Assembly: GCA_027922465.2 (NCBI GenBank)
Contig: BQMF02000602.1
Location: forward strand, 152,850 to 216,849
Direction of reading: 5' to 3'
Origin: Turritopsis dohrnii
Lineage: Eukaryota > Cnidaria > Hydrozoa > Anthoathecata > Oceaniidae
Length of the DNA stretch: 64,000 nucleotides
In this document: positions 1 to 10,597 of the stretch, piece by piece
Layout: each line of letters opens with the position of its first letter
How positions within the stretch are numbered: the first letter of the stretch is position 1
Position numbers and translations under genes: made by a program
Notes under the pieces: model-generated
Seen by the model: the letters and a program-made list of their open reading frames with translations, nothing else
What the model was told of the DNA's origin: nothing
The model's database searches: none

Positions 1-1765
1 AGAAAGAAATTACTTCTTTTTACCTATTTTTCATACATTTTGGGAAGTTTTAATGTTATTTCACGATTTCTTATGTGTCTTAGCAAAGATTTCTGAAAAA
101 AAATTTTTTGACCTCCGTTCTCCTTTAATAAGGAACAAAAATATATTATATTTTTTAGAGAACCATAGAAATATTTTGCGAATGGAAATGGACATACCTA
201 TATTATTGTTATTATTCAAATTTTGAACTGAAAAGAAAACAAAGATTTAATGAAGCATTTTATAGAATTTAAATCAGTATTCATAAAAGAAAATGAAATT
301 ATCATAGGTGCTTACATAACGTCGCAACTGCCGCTTGGACATTATTGTCCTGGAGATTATTATTTGCCATCTGAAAAAGTAACGATAATTGTATTGTTAA
401 GACTGCTTTTTTCTTGGACATGCAGTCACTATGTCATTAACATGTGATAATACGAACGTTGACCAAAAGTGTTAAAGGAGCAATATTCCATATGACAACA
501 TGAATGAGATACAGAAAAGCAACATATAACGACCAATACGTTTAATGCTAATTTAGTCTGTAAAAGAGAAAATATTGGACAATAGTTCAAGTTATATATT
601 CTCAATATATATTTACAATGCATAATCAGATAAATATGAAATCACTTGAAACACTTTTTTAGAGAAAAACTGTGGATCAAGTTACTTCTTATAAGCATGT
701 TCTCACGTTAATTTTTCTCAAGAATATATGAAACACATGTGACTATTATACCGACTCCAGGGAAAAAACTCCTGGTTAGCCAAAGGGGATTGATTCAGTC
801 TATTGTTCCAGAAGAAACCGTATAGATGGAGTGGGGGATGTCACTGAATTATAAACAAAACCACTTGTGAACATGCAGCCATGTCTAACTTCCTAACTTT
901 CTATTATCTCAATAAACATAGACCAATCTCTCAAGTGCAGCGAAATTTCATCTTTCTTCACATTAGGCTCATATGTATTTTCTATTCTACGACTATACGC
1001 AAACTCTAAACATATGAAATTAAGCCTCAAGTTAGGAGGAATATTTTCAAAAGATTTCTTACCCAAGTGTCTCAATCCAAAGCTACACAACATGCAAATT
1101 ATGTGTATAGGTTTACGCTTTGTCTCATTATCTAAAAAAGAAAAGAAAATCTAAGAGAACTGCAGGTACAAAAAATAGTAATGGACTTTCAGATTAAAAA
1201 AGGAAAAGAATTGTAAGCGAAACATTCATACCAATTTTTAAAGGAAACCATGCAGTTCAATATGTATGGCCATATGTTTCTGTATAACAATGATAAAACT
1301 GCCTTTTCAATGACATCAGAATCTCAAAAAAAGAGAATAAATTACAATATGTCACACATACAACGGCTTTTTGCCGCTTGCCTACCCTCCTCCACCCCGG
1401 CTCCATGCCGCTTTCATGCCCTCCTCCACCCGGCTCCGTGCCGCTTCCATATTTTTCCAAAATCTATTCAATCTTCAATCTACTCAAAGTTCAAGGTTAT
1501 CTAATCTAATGCTATATACTAATCATTTGGTATATTCAATCTAATCTATTTAATGTAAAGTAATCTAATTTCTAGGTCATCTAATCTAATGCTATACTCA
1601 TTCAATGTAATTCAATTCAATGTAATTTATTTCAATGTAATTCATTTCAATGTAATTCATTTCAATGTAACCTGCTTTAATTTAAGTATTATTCAATTCA
1701 ATGTATACCAATTTAATTTCCAGGTAATGTAATGTGATGCCTCCTCATTAACCTTGCGTAAAGTT
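1..1765. other. Mostly featureless AT-rich stretch
   Basis: No supportable gene is seen. Short open frames here have no recognisable motif. Two local patterns stand out: a GC-richer imperfect duplication of about 34 bp at 1386-1452 (CCCTCCTCCACCC followed by GGCTCC and TGCCGCTT), and short tandem copies of a TTCAATGTAATT-like word at about 1600-1690. The 3' end of the Helitron that begins at 13866 should lie here or just left of 1766, but no hairpin plus CTRR end could be fixed. Confidence 0.5.
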
Positions 1766-2143
1766 TCAATTCAAAACATTTAATATCAATTGCATGTATA
1801 TTAAATTTCTCAGCAGCATCACTATACTGTTGACTTTCAAGTTCAACCAATGTGGAGGCATTCCAGAAGGAGTAAGCGAATTGATGAACTCCATCGGATA
1901 CAGGTCAATCTTTTCTTGCTCATCAGAAACAACAGAATCGACGCTAAAGTACGTGGATGTTTCACCAGGCATTCCCTGCAGAATCCGTTCATTAATTACT
2001 AAAGTCTCATCATTGGTTAGTGTCAGAATTACACGACTCGACATATCCTCTCCTACAGCATCACTAAAAATAGAATGGACGATATCATTATTTTTGTGCA
2101 CAACACATTCCTGCAGAATTTCGATGGAGTCTTTAAATGGCTC
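1766..2143 (-). pseudogene. Helitron helicase, C-terminal piece
   Basis: Reads on the minus strand into Pif1/Helitron helicase C-terminal motifs: ILTLTNDETLVINERIL, then LPGETS-like text, then YPMEFINSLTPSGMPPH and LKVNSIVMLLRNL. In intact Helitrons the arginine motif LLRNL is followed by a conserved CNGTR block; here the frame degrades into unrelated residues and stops, so this piece is truncated. Its upstream reading (DEPFKDSIEIL) starts directly at the border of the inserted element and continues the helicase frame of the 9564-10495 segment on the other side of the insert. Confidence 0.8.
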
Positions 2144-2149
2144 ATCCTA

Positions 2150-2220
2150 CGGAAGCCCATTAGGGCCACGCAGCGTTTCACATTTTTTCAAAAAAATGCA
2201 TCACAAATTTTCATCTTAGT
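2150..2220 (+). repeat. Left terminal inverted repeat, unique part
   Basis: Begins TACGGAAGCCCATTAGGGCC and runs to CATCTTAGT before the minisatellite. The complement is found at 9487-9557 with only a few substitutions. The outermost T is adjacent to the TCATCC target copy. Confidence 0.9.
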
Positions 2221-2960
2221 ACCTAGGTTGATACGTAAGTACCGAGGTTGATACGTAAGTACCGAGGTTGATACGTAAGTACCTAGGTTGATAACTAAGT
2301 ACCGAGGTTGATAAGTAAGTACCGAGGTTGATAAGTAAGTACCGAGGTTGATACGTAAGTACCTAGGTTGATACGTAAGTACCTAGGTTGATACGTAAGT
2401 ACCGAGGTTGATACGTAAGTACCGAGGTTGATACGTAAGTACCTAGGTTGATAACTAAGTACCGAGGTTGATAAGTAAGTACCGAGGTTGATAAGTAAGT
2501 ACCGAGGTTGATACGTAAGTACCTAGGTTGATACGTAAGTACCTAGGTTGATACGTAAGTACCGAGGTTGATACGTAAGTACCGAGGTTGATAACTAAGT
2601 ACCGAGGTTGATAAGTAAGTACCTAGGTTGATAACTAAGTACCGAGGTTGATACGTAAGTACCTAGGTTGATAACTAAGTACCGAGGTTGATACGTAAGT
2701 ACCGAGGTTGATACGTAAGTACCGAGGTTGATACGTAAGTACCGAGGTTGATAACTAAGTACCGAGGTTGATACGTAAGTACCTAGGTTGATAACTAAGT
2801 ACCGAGGTTGATACGTAAGTACCGAGGTTGATAACTAAGTACCGAGGTTGATAAGTAAGTACCTAGGTTGATAACTAAGTACCGAGGTTGATACGTAAGT
2901 ACCTAGGTTGATGACTAAGTACCGAGGTTGATACGTAAGTACCGAGGTTGATAACTAAGT
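2221..2960 (+). repeat. Minisatellite, 37 x 20 bp, in the left inverted repeat
   Basis: Exactly 37 tandem 20-bp units with consensus GTTGATACGTAAGTACCGAG. Variation is confined mainly to two places: ACGTAAGT / AACTAAGT / AAGTAAGT and CCGAG / CCTAG. Units are otherwise almost identical, which implies recent amplification or homogenisation. The inverted counterpart lies at 9001-9486. Each unit carries overlapping short palindromes (TACGTA, GTAC), fitting repeated protein-binding sites. The integrase gene starts about 100 bp downstream, so the array may also act as promoter or binding platform (inference). Confidence 0.95.
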
Positions 2961-3061
2961 TAATAAACATGCCGGCACCAACCAAATGGTACACATGACT
3001 TCATGAACACGTACGTAGGTTCGTGTACAACAACAAAACTAGTAACCAGAAAGGTTGGAAA

Positions 3062-5293
3062 ATGAGTAAGTAATAGATTTATCTTTCTGTTTGTATGTAA
3101 GTCGATATACCCTTGTCCTGCTTATGTTGTGGAAGCTTCCTTAAGGGCATGTTAAGCACAGCTTAAAGGAATAGAACAAACAAGCCAAGAAATTTATTGA
3201 ATGCTTAAGTAGTTGCTCTAAATTCTTGCCATTTCCTATTTTTTAGGAGAATATCATATTGCTCAATACTTTTTTCAAGGCTATTCATACAAAGAAATCA
3301 TATCATCTCTGTCTGCTGTTCACAAAATAAACTTAAGGTATATGATGATTTAAATCATACATACACCTTATCTTGTGTGTTTTTACTATTTTGTTCAATG
3401 TTTTCTTTCATAGTTTACGTCAATTAAAGAGAATATTGAAGCAACTAAATCTGGGTCGACGAGTAAGAAAAAGCTCTGCTCAAGAGGTGGAAGATGCTAT
3501 TTTGGTGAGTTTTAAGTGCAGGATTTTTGTGTCATGTATGAATGTATGTGTTCTGTAGTTTGATTACTTTGTGTTGCAGGTAGAATTATATGGTGCGGGC
3601 TGTAACCTTGGATACAAAGCTATGCATCATAAATTATCAACAATATACTGCATACAAACTTCTCGGTAAGCTCCTTTGCCATTTCTAAACAACGGTTGTT
3701 TGGGTTCTTGGCTTTATACAATATTGTTTATAATAGCGAAATAGTCAGATTGAAACTAAAAGAACTTGATCCAAATGGAGTAGAAAATCGCTCAACACAT
3801 CGTCTGAAACGTCGCAAATATATATGCAAGGTTACATTTCTAATAACCCTTCAAAACTGACTTGCATTAATTTGAATGCTGATCAGAATCTTAATTATTT
3901 TATAGGGACCCAATCATTCATGGCATCTTGATGGGTACGACAAACTGAAACCTTTTGGTTTCTGCATCCATGGTTGCATCGATGGGTATTTAGATACTGT
4001 CCAGATTAATACTTAAAATATAATAATATAACAACAACATTATAACAATATTATATGTTATTATAATAAATTCCTAATTTCTAATTATCATTTTGCATGA
4101 TTTTGGGTATATTTTCAGTTACTCTAGAAAATTACTGTGGCTGCGAGTATCGTCGACAAATAATGACCCAGCAGTCATTGCGTCGTACTATATTGATTAT
4201 GTGACTCAAATAGGAGGTAAAGTTTCTTCTCAGTGGAAGTTTACGAAATTTACCGATCTTTATTAAATATTCTAAAACAAAAGTTGTTTCTTTGTATCCC
4301 TTGAATTCCTCATCAAAAAGTACAATTTTCCGTTAACAATCTTAATCTGATTTCTACAAAGGAACAGCCAGAATAATTCGAGGTGACTATGGAACAGAAA
4401 ATGTTAACGTAGCAGCAGTTCAAAGATTTTTCAGAGATGGTCAATCTGATAATTTAGCTGGAGAGAAGAGCTTCATGTTTGGAAAATCTACATCAAACCA
4501 GGTATTTACCAATTTACTATGTTGAACTTTGATGGCTCAACTCTTCTCCAAATAAACAATTTTCAGAAGTGAAACGAAGTTGTTAATGAATTATTTTTCT
4601 AGCGAATAGAGGCGTGGTGGAGCAAGTTGAGGCAATCAACAACGCAATTTTGGATGGACTTTTTTAAGGTTTTGCATCCTTGTTTTCTATTAGTTGTGAC
4701 ATTGTAGGATTTATTCTTTAGATTATTTTGCATGCTTGTAGGATATGCGGGACGTTGGGGAGCTGAAAGAAAGCGATGAAATTAACAGGTGAGTAAACTT
4801 GCTTTCTCGTTTACTACAAGGAAAAGAAATGATAATTGTATGATGATGTTGGTTTTTAGAGAGTGTTTACGGTTTTGTTTTACTCAAGTTATCCAACGTC
4901 ACTTGAATCAAACGCGAATTCTTCACAACAGCCATCGTATTCGTCCTTATGCCAACCAGGAATGTCCCAGTGGGCGGCCTAACTACATTCATGATGTTCC
5001 AGAATCATATGGTGAGTAAAGTTTGCAACTTACGTGAGATTAAAAATGAAAACTCATATGCAAAATACTTTCTTTTAGGATCACACGATTATCGTATCGT
5101 TGTGAATGACGATGATATTACGTTAGTTCAACAGCTTGCATGTCGGGAAGTAGAGATATTCGGGTGTTCTGAAGAATTTTTTGCTTTTGCTACCGCAATC
5201 ATGGCTAACAACGGATGGGAGTTTCCATTAGACGAAAAAGAAGCTAAATGTTTGTACTTAAATTTGTGCAACGAAATTTCAGTTTTGATGTAA
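3062..5293 (+). CDS. DDE integrase/transposase (rve fold), 12 exons, 387 aa
   Basis: Predicted transposase of the surrounding element. Exons: 3062-3065, 3247-3337, 3414-3504, 3580-3665, 3737-3830, 3906-3985, 4119-4216, 4362-4501, 4603-4668, 4742-4788, 4860-5011 and 5079-5293; every intron is GT-AG and phases join without a stop. The first exon is only ATG plus one base, so that start is the weakest point. An N-terminal helix-turn-helix-like region (about residues 3-60: YSYKEIISSLS, LRQLKRILKQLNL) precedes the catalytic core. Core: WHLDGYDKLKPFGF with D131, HGCIDGYSR, RGDYGTEN with D190, and NQRIEAWW with E231. The D-D and D-E spacings of 59 and 41 suit a retroviral-type integrase. The closest family I know is the metazoan and fungal 'integrase core domain' proteins. 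No zinc-binding HHCC or chromodomain is visible. Confidence 0.88.
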
Positions 5294-6048
5294 TTGAATT
5301 GAAATTCTGTCGTTCTGTCCCTTTCCTATTAAACTTGCGCGTAGATTAATTTTACTCTATTTTGACCAGGAAAGCTATTTGGTCCGAAACAATGTAACCT
5401 ATATGGCTATGCTAACAGGGTCAGAAAAGACTCAGAAAATGAATATACAAAACTACGCATTTCACGAGAAATATTTCCTGAACAAAACTTTTGGTTTTCA
5501 CATGGATTTAATTTTGGGTCGGAAATTGGGCTTGTAAATGAAAGCTAATTCTTCTCCCCCTCAAAAAAACCTCGCAAAAATTAATTCCTGCGAAAATTAA
5601 TTCCCTTTAGGTAGTTTTAAACTGACCATCGGCTATCTAAAGATGCACGTTAAAAACATTTGATGGTAATCATTTGCGTATAGCAATTTATGCCTCAGTG
5701 TATTTGCTCCTATAACTATTTCGGCACAGGTTTTTCAAGAATGCAAGGACTGACTTCCTCGTTTTTCTGCTGGGAAGAAAAATAGAGAAAACAAAAAGGT
5801 TGAAATTGAACACAATGTAAAAAAGTTACCACAAAAATATAATAAAAGTTAACAAAACGATGTAATAAAATTTTGTGGACAAACTATTCGGTTTTCACAC
5901 GAATTTAATTTCGGGTTGGAAAGTCCGTTTCGGAAATGAAAGATTACTTGAAGTTTCAAGTGGTCCTACATGAAGTAACACAACAATGTAAAAAACATTA
6001 ACACAATAAATGCTTAAAAAAAGAGGGTAGTTTATCACTAAACTTTAG
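5294..6048. other. Convergent 3' region between integrase and HECT genes
   Basis: No gene. It contains an imperfect direct repeat of about 65 bp: about 5487-5550 and 5885-5948 share GGTTTTCACA, GATTTAATTT-like, GGAAATGAAAG-like words. Both flanking genes end here, so it should hold both 3' untranslated regions. A CGCAAAAATTAATTCC / GCGAAAATTAATTCC pair lies near 5573-5605. Confidence 0.6.
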
Positions 6049-8957
6049 TTAATCTTCCATTGCCCAGTAGTCAGTATGTCCAATGTAAAATTGCATGTTC
6101 TTTTGAAAAGCGTGGTATGTTAGCATATTTCTTGGTATTGTCAACAATTTTATACATGTTTTTGCAATAGGTCGACTTTGTAGCTCGCTCATAATCTCTG
6201 AAGTGACTTTTATACGTGCTCCAGGAAGTATATATGATGATCCCGATGTGAACTTTAAGAAATCTTGCAAGACTGATTGATTTGCTTCACTGATGAATCG
6301 TTCCATGTAACCAAAGGCGTTTTCTTCCATTCGATCAATGGGATCCGGGTAGTTCATGTACGCCTTTACCTTGGCATTAGATGGTGTTGCCACTTCGTAA
6401 ATGGATCCAATCCCTTCACTATCAAAATCATCAAAGAAAGTGCCAAAACTGTTACGAATTGCTTGTAATGCTGGCAGAGGTTTCACAATCAATTCATTTC
6501 TAGCAGCCTTGCAAACAAGTTCACAGATATTTTGCTTATTAGCAAGGGTGCGGATCCCATATTTACTTAATGCAGCTACAACGTCACTGAGGACAAATGC
6601 ATCACTATATATAGCTTTGGACAGAACGTCAGCATCCGATTTTGATATGAAAGCAAAGAACGACTCCAGTAAAACTGTGGTTCCACATTTCCCATTGAAC
6701 ACATATTCCATAGATGCACGAGCAAAGTGAGTAGGAAATAACCCAAAATTTACAAAAAAATGATATATAATAGATCCAACAACTTGAAATTCAGAAGCTG
6801 AAAACTCAGGCTGAACGATTGGGACAAATTGTTCAGTACCTTCACATGATTTAAGAAGCAGTTCATCAATGAATAAAGAAAACGCTTCCCTAGCTACTCC
6901 ATCACCAGAAGCCAGCCCATTTTCAAAGTGGACAACTATCTTGTGCTTCATTAATTCGTCATCTTTAATGTAAATTGACATCATATCGTCAAGCACTCCA
7001 CTTCTAGATACATATATTGTTTTGAGAATGGAACACAATGTATCATGCACAATGGTGCGTTTAGATTCAACCTTGCGATAAAGTTCTTCTGTATTGACCC
7101 TAACAGCATGATGGCCAGCAAATGTTATACTTTCGTCAGGGGAATTTTCAACTGGCTGGTCTGATTCAGTCATGATTAAAACAGTCTTGTCCAATAATTT
7201 GATAGGTTCATCTGGGCTAAGGGTGGTGTTAGAAAATTGAGTAGACAATCTGAAATACAGAGGATCATGACACAAGGAACCTATCCAATCATAGATTGTT
7301 TGCACCTTGTCGGTTGGGTAGAAAGTTCGTTGTATTCTTCCAAACGTGATATGATGGACACATATCATTACATGATCGTCAGACAGACCTGGTTCCATTG
7401 GCAATCTATCTAACCTTGCTTTACGAATACTTTCTTTCTCTTGAAGATCCATGATCTGCTTTTTTAGTTTATCAGCTCGTTGTTGTGCAGAAACTTGTAA
7501 CTCTTTGGCAGTATCATTTAATGTACGTTCCAGCTTCATTACTTCTACCTGAAAAGGTTTCATATAGTTAATGTAAATAAATACTATTGCAATTCACTTA
7601 ATACAAAAAAGGAGTTCAATGAGGGAAAAGTTAGTAAAAGATTGAAAAAATTAGGGGTCATTTTTGTGCTTACTAATTTTCTACAAGTAATTACTTACTT
7701 TATCTTTCTCCTGATCAGCTTTCAGAGAATTTTCAAATGCTTCATCTTGCTCCTGAATCAGGCTTCTTCGTTCGACCAATTCAGGAGTTGAACTACTAGT
7801 AGGTAAGGGAAAATCTGCAAATGTAGAAATGCTATTTATTCTTGATAATGATGGATATGAGGGAAGATCAAAATCATGAAGGTCGTCATCACTCGCCTGT
7901 TCATCTAATGCAATAATATTTTGTATTCTCTCATTGGTTGTCATTTTCTTTGTCATTAAACTTAATTTACATTGCTTCAGAGAATAAAGGTTCTTATACT
8001 CCTCCAGTATAAATCCATTATCATCTATTTTATTGAGAGCAAAGTCTCCTATGTAATAAGTGCAATCAGAAAGTTTCCAATCACGAACACTTTTACCAGA
8101 TGGAAAGAACAGCTCCTTCGCTACTTCTGTTAGTTGCTGTAAATTTGAATGTCTAGGTAATACTTGCACACGTCTTCCGCCACCCACAACTTCTCTTACT
8201 TGTGTGTACTTGTTTTTCTTTTTGTCGTAATTGTACCAATTAAAAACCACCGAGATATCTGGTGGTTTCGCTCGCTTTCTTAAGCCTTTGTGAGACTCGT
8301 GACGAGAGCGTGCTGCATGCAAGAGACTTGTGAGTCTTTTTGTCTGTTGAGTATCCTTACATAATTTAAATTTACTCATTACTTGGTATGCGTGGGCAAG
8401 AGCCAATCCCATGCGTACAAAATCTTCTTTCACAAACATACTTATTGTCTCACCAGATACCTATACGAAAAAACGAATACATCAACTACAAAATCACTAT
8501 TCCTTGATCTTTTATAAAGAAATCAGAAAAATCACTTCTTCTAGATGCAAATATTTATAAGGAGCTCCTCATCTATATATATATATATATATACAGTATG
8601 CATTTAGTAGTAAAAAAGAGAGAGAGAAGATTCTTACTCGTTTTAAAAACTTGACCCTGTATAATAACGTAACTCACCTTAGATTCTTCCACCTTCTTTA
8701 GTACTGATTCTGTATACCCTAGTTCTTTTATATATTCAATAATCTATGGTTCAAAAAAAAAAGTAGTAAACAATGTTGACTAAAGTATCTTAAACATTAG
8801 CTAAATCATTATTTAGTCGTTGTGACTATTTCTTCAAAGTTGAACTACAGATACAAGAGAATTTTTTTACGAGGAGAAGCTTATTGTAATAAGCACACGC
8901 CATTGAAGACATGCAAACACTTACTTGGGAATTCGAAGCGTCCTCTTCGTCCGCCAT
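6049..8957 (-). CDS. HECT-type E3 ubiquitin ligase with UBX-like domain, 4 exons, 786 aa
   Basis: Exons on the minus strand: 8957-8925, 8743-8678, 8460-7699 and 7548-6049, all GT-AG, all in phase. The start ATG at 8957 opens MADEEDASNSQ. Residues about 34-287 hold a SAF-type acidic, low-complexity region ending in a QDEAFENSLKADQEKD-like motif typical just before UBX-containing tails. A coiled coil follows, then a UBX/ubiquitin-like fold (IQRTFYPTDKVQTIYDWI ... LLDKTVLIM). The C-terminal half is a HECT-like domain: HFENGLASGDGVAREAF in the N lobe, and LKFTSGSSYILPG followed by AKTCIKLLTIP in the C lobe. The catalytic cysteine is present at about residue 752. HECT ligases pass ubiquitin through this cysteine to a substrate lysine. 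The gene begins only about 45 bp from the right minisatellite and converges on the integrase, so it belongs to the transposon. Its role in transposition is unknown; modifying the integrase or host defences is a guess. Confidence 0.87.
8573..8593. repeat. (TA)n microsatellite in HECT intron 2
   Basis: About ten TA dinucleotides in the intron between 8677 and 8461, followed by a short AG-rich run. No function inferred. Confidence 0.85.
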
Positions 8958-9000
8958 TTTGATTAACTTTTGCATTCTTAACTCCACTTGTTTCAGTAGA

Positions 9001-9486
9001 TCCAACCTAGTTATGAACCTGGGTACTTACGTATCAACTTCGGTACTTACGTATCAACTTCGGTACTTACGTATCAACCTCGGTACTTAGTTATGAACCT
9101 CGGTACTTACGTATCAACCTCGGTACTTAGTTATCAACCTCGGTACTTAGTTATGAACCTCGGTACTTAGTTATCAACCTCGGTACTTACGTATCAACCT
9201 CGGTACTTACGTATCAACCTAGGTACTTAGTTATGAACCTCGGTACTTACGTATCAACCTCGGTACTTAGTTATGAACCTCGGTACTTACGTATCAACCT
9301 CGGTACTTACTTATCAACCTCGGTACTTAGTTATGAACCTCGGTACTTAGTTATGAACCTCGGTACTTACGTATCAACCTCGGTACTTACGTATCAACCT
9401 CGGTACTTAGTTATCAACCTCGGTACTTAGTTATCAACCTCGGTACTTACGTATCAACCTCGGTACTTACGTATCAACCTAGGTAC
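9001..9486 (-). repeat. Minisatellite, about 24 x 20 bp, in the right inverted repeat
   Basis: Reverse complement of the left array: on the plus strand it reads GGTACTTACGTATCAACCTC and variants with TTAGTTATGAACCT or CTTACTTATCAACC. About 24 units, so it is 13 units shorter than the left array. It contains GTTATGAACC variants that are rare or absent in the left array, and the first units carry GTATCAACTT. So the two arrays are evolving partly separately while keeping the same unit. Confidence 0.95.
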
Positions 9487-9557
9487 TAAGATGAAAATTC
9501 GTGATGCATTTTTTTGAAAAAATATGAAACGCTGCATGGCCCTAATGGGCTTCCGTA
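9487..9557 (-). repeat. Right terminal inverted repeat, unique part
   Basis: Mirror of 2150-2220: GGCCCTAATGGGCTTCCGTA ends the element at 9557, directly followed by the TCATCC duplication (9558-9563) and then Helitron sequence. Confidence 0.9.
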
Positions 9558-9563
9558 TCATCC

Positions 9564-10495
9564 ACATCCCGGTATCCTTCCACTTCCTAGTTCAAGAAGG
9601 AATTCTGCAAATCCCCTTTCCCCAGGTGCAGCACTTATATTGACATTTAGATGAAAAATTTGCACTATTATTACCACAAGACAGAGCTCTTGATGCATGC
9701 TTCCACTATCTGAGCTGGTCTGCCTCTTTTCACGACTGGAAGAGTCTGTCTAAAATCACCACCTAAAAGAACAACCTTTCCAGAAAAAGGCATATCTCTG
9801 AACATTCTTTCAATAGCCTCAAGTGCATGCTTAGGAATCATACTTGCCTCATCAAATATCAAAATATGCTGACTACGTAAGAATTTAGCATGCTTACTGT
9901 TAGGCTTGACGTTGCATGTTGAATTTTTCAATACAGGAACGGGTAATTTAAAAAGAGAATGGACTGTCTTGCCATTTTGTAACAGTGTTGCTGCAATTCC
10001 AGTCCATGCACATGTACTTACTGATAGGTTTCTTCCAATAACCTCGCGAATGATGTAATAGTACGTGAAAGTTTTACCTGTTCCACCGGGTCCATCAAGG
10101 AAGAAAACTTTGGCATTATTATTGTCGTTTGTTACCAGTGCATCTAGCACTGCATTAGCAACAACAAGTTGGTCAGCATTTAACTTGTGCCTCATTTTGA
10201 TGGCCTCTTCCCTCATTTCATCAGCATTTAGTAGATCATCAGCAATAGCTTGTTCAAAAGCAGGTAAATCAAAGTCAGTAACAACCCTACCAAATTGCTG
10301 CAGGACTTCCTGAATTTTACCAAGAGCTAGCTGCTCTGCTTGTACTTCCGGCTGGTGTCTCAAAAAATCTTCAATCATGTGAGCACGGAATCTTTCCCAC
10401 AACTCAGCTGGATTGCTTGGCTCTCCATTGATCAGAATGAAAGAGAACACTTTGCGAATTTTAGATGGAGTTGCTGATTCGCCAAGTTCTTCCAT
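9564..10495 (-). pseudogene. Helitron helicase, N-terminal half (Walker A and B)
   Basis: Minus-strand frame with Pif1/RecD-like helicase motifs. Walker A is FFLDGPGGTGKTFTYYYII; after it come STCAWTGIAATLLQNGKTVHS and Walker B ILIFDEASMIPKHAL, then LLGGDFRQTLPVV. After SSVLW the frame hits stops near 9671, but the helicase reading reappears in another frame down to 9564 (AEFLLELGSGRIPG). There the TCATCC duplication and the inserted element begin. So the gene carries at least one frameshift besides the insertion. It supplied DNA unwinding for rolling-circle transposition when intact. Confidence 0.85.
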
Positions 10496-10597
10496 GGTTT
10501 GTATTCACAAATTATCGTCATCCAATAGTCCAAGTGCAATACACGCTTCCCTAAAAGATCTATATAAAATCCCATTAACCGTTCTAAGGTATTAGAA

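Larger units (their letters stand above)
2150..9557. mobile_element. Complete integrase + HECT-ligase DNA transposon (7,408 bp)
   Basis: The element is bounded by a perfect 6-bp direct repeat TCATCC (2144-2149 and 9558-9563) and by inverted ends TACGGAAGCCCATTAGGGCC. The terminal 67-70 bp match between ends with few differences, and each then runs into a 20-bp minisatellite array, the two arrays being in inverted orientation. Inside are two convergent, intron-containing genes: an rve-fold DDE integrase (plus) and a UBX-like/HECT ubiquitin ligase (minus). Neither shows a lesion in my reading, and all splice sites read are GT-AG. It sits inside a Helitron helicase gene, giving an internal proof of insertion. 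A 6-bp duplication is typical of retroviral-like integrases, including Polintons. I cannot match the element to a named superfamily; Ginger-type elements are the nearest known idea, but their reported ends and target size differ. Confidence 0.9.

Noticed and set aside
1250..1504. Open frame over a GC-rich stretch with repeated proline/histidine-like words
   Set aside because: The coding-like look comes from an imperfect 34-bp duplication; no motif, splice context or homologous copy supports a gene.
2221..2960. CRISPR-like array
   Set aside because: Units are contiguous 20-bp repeats without spacers and belong to the inverted repeat of a eukaryotic transposon.
9233..9430. Open frame inside the right minisatellite (repeating NLGTYVSTSVLSYEPRYL)
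   Set aside because: The 20-bp unit gives a repeating peptide in an open frame by chance; no start context and the array varies in copy number.
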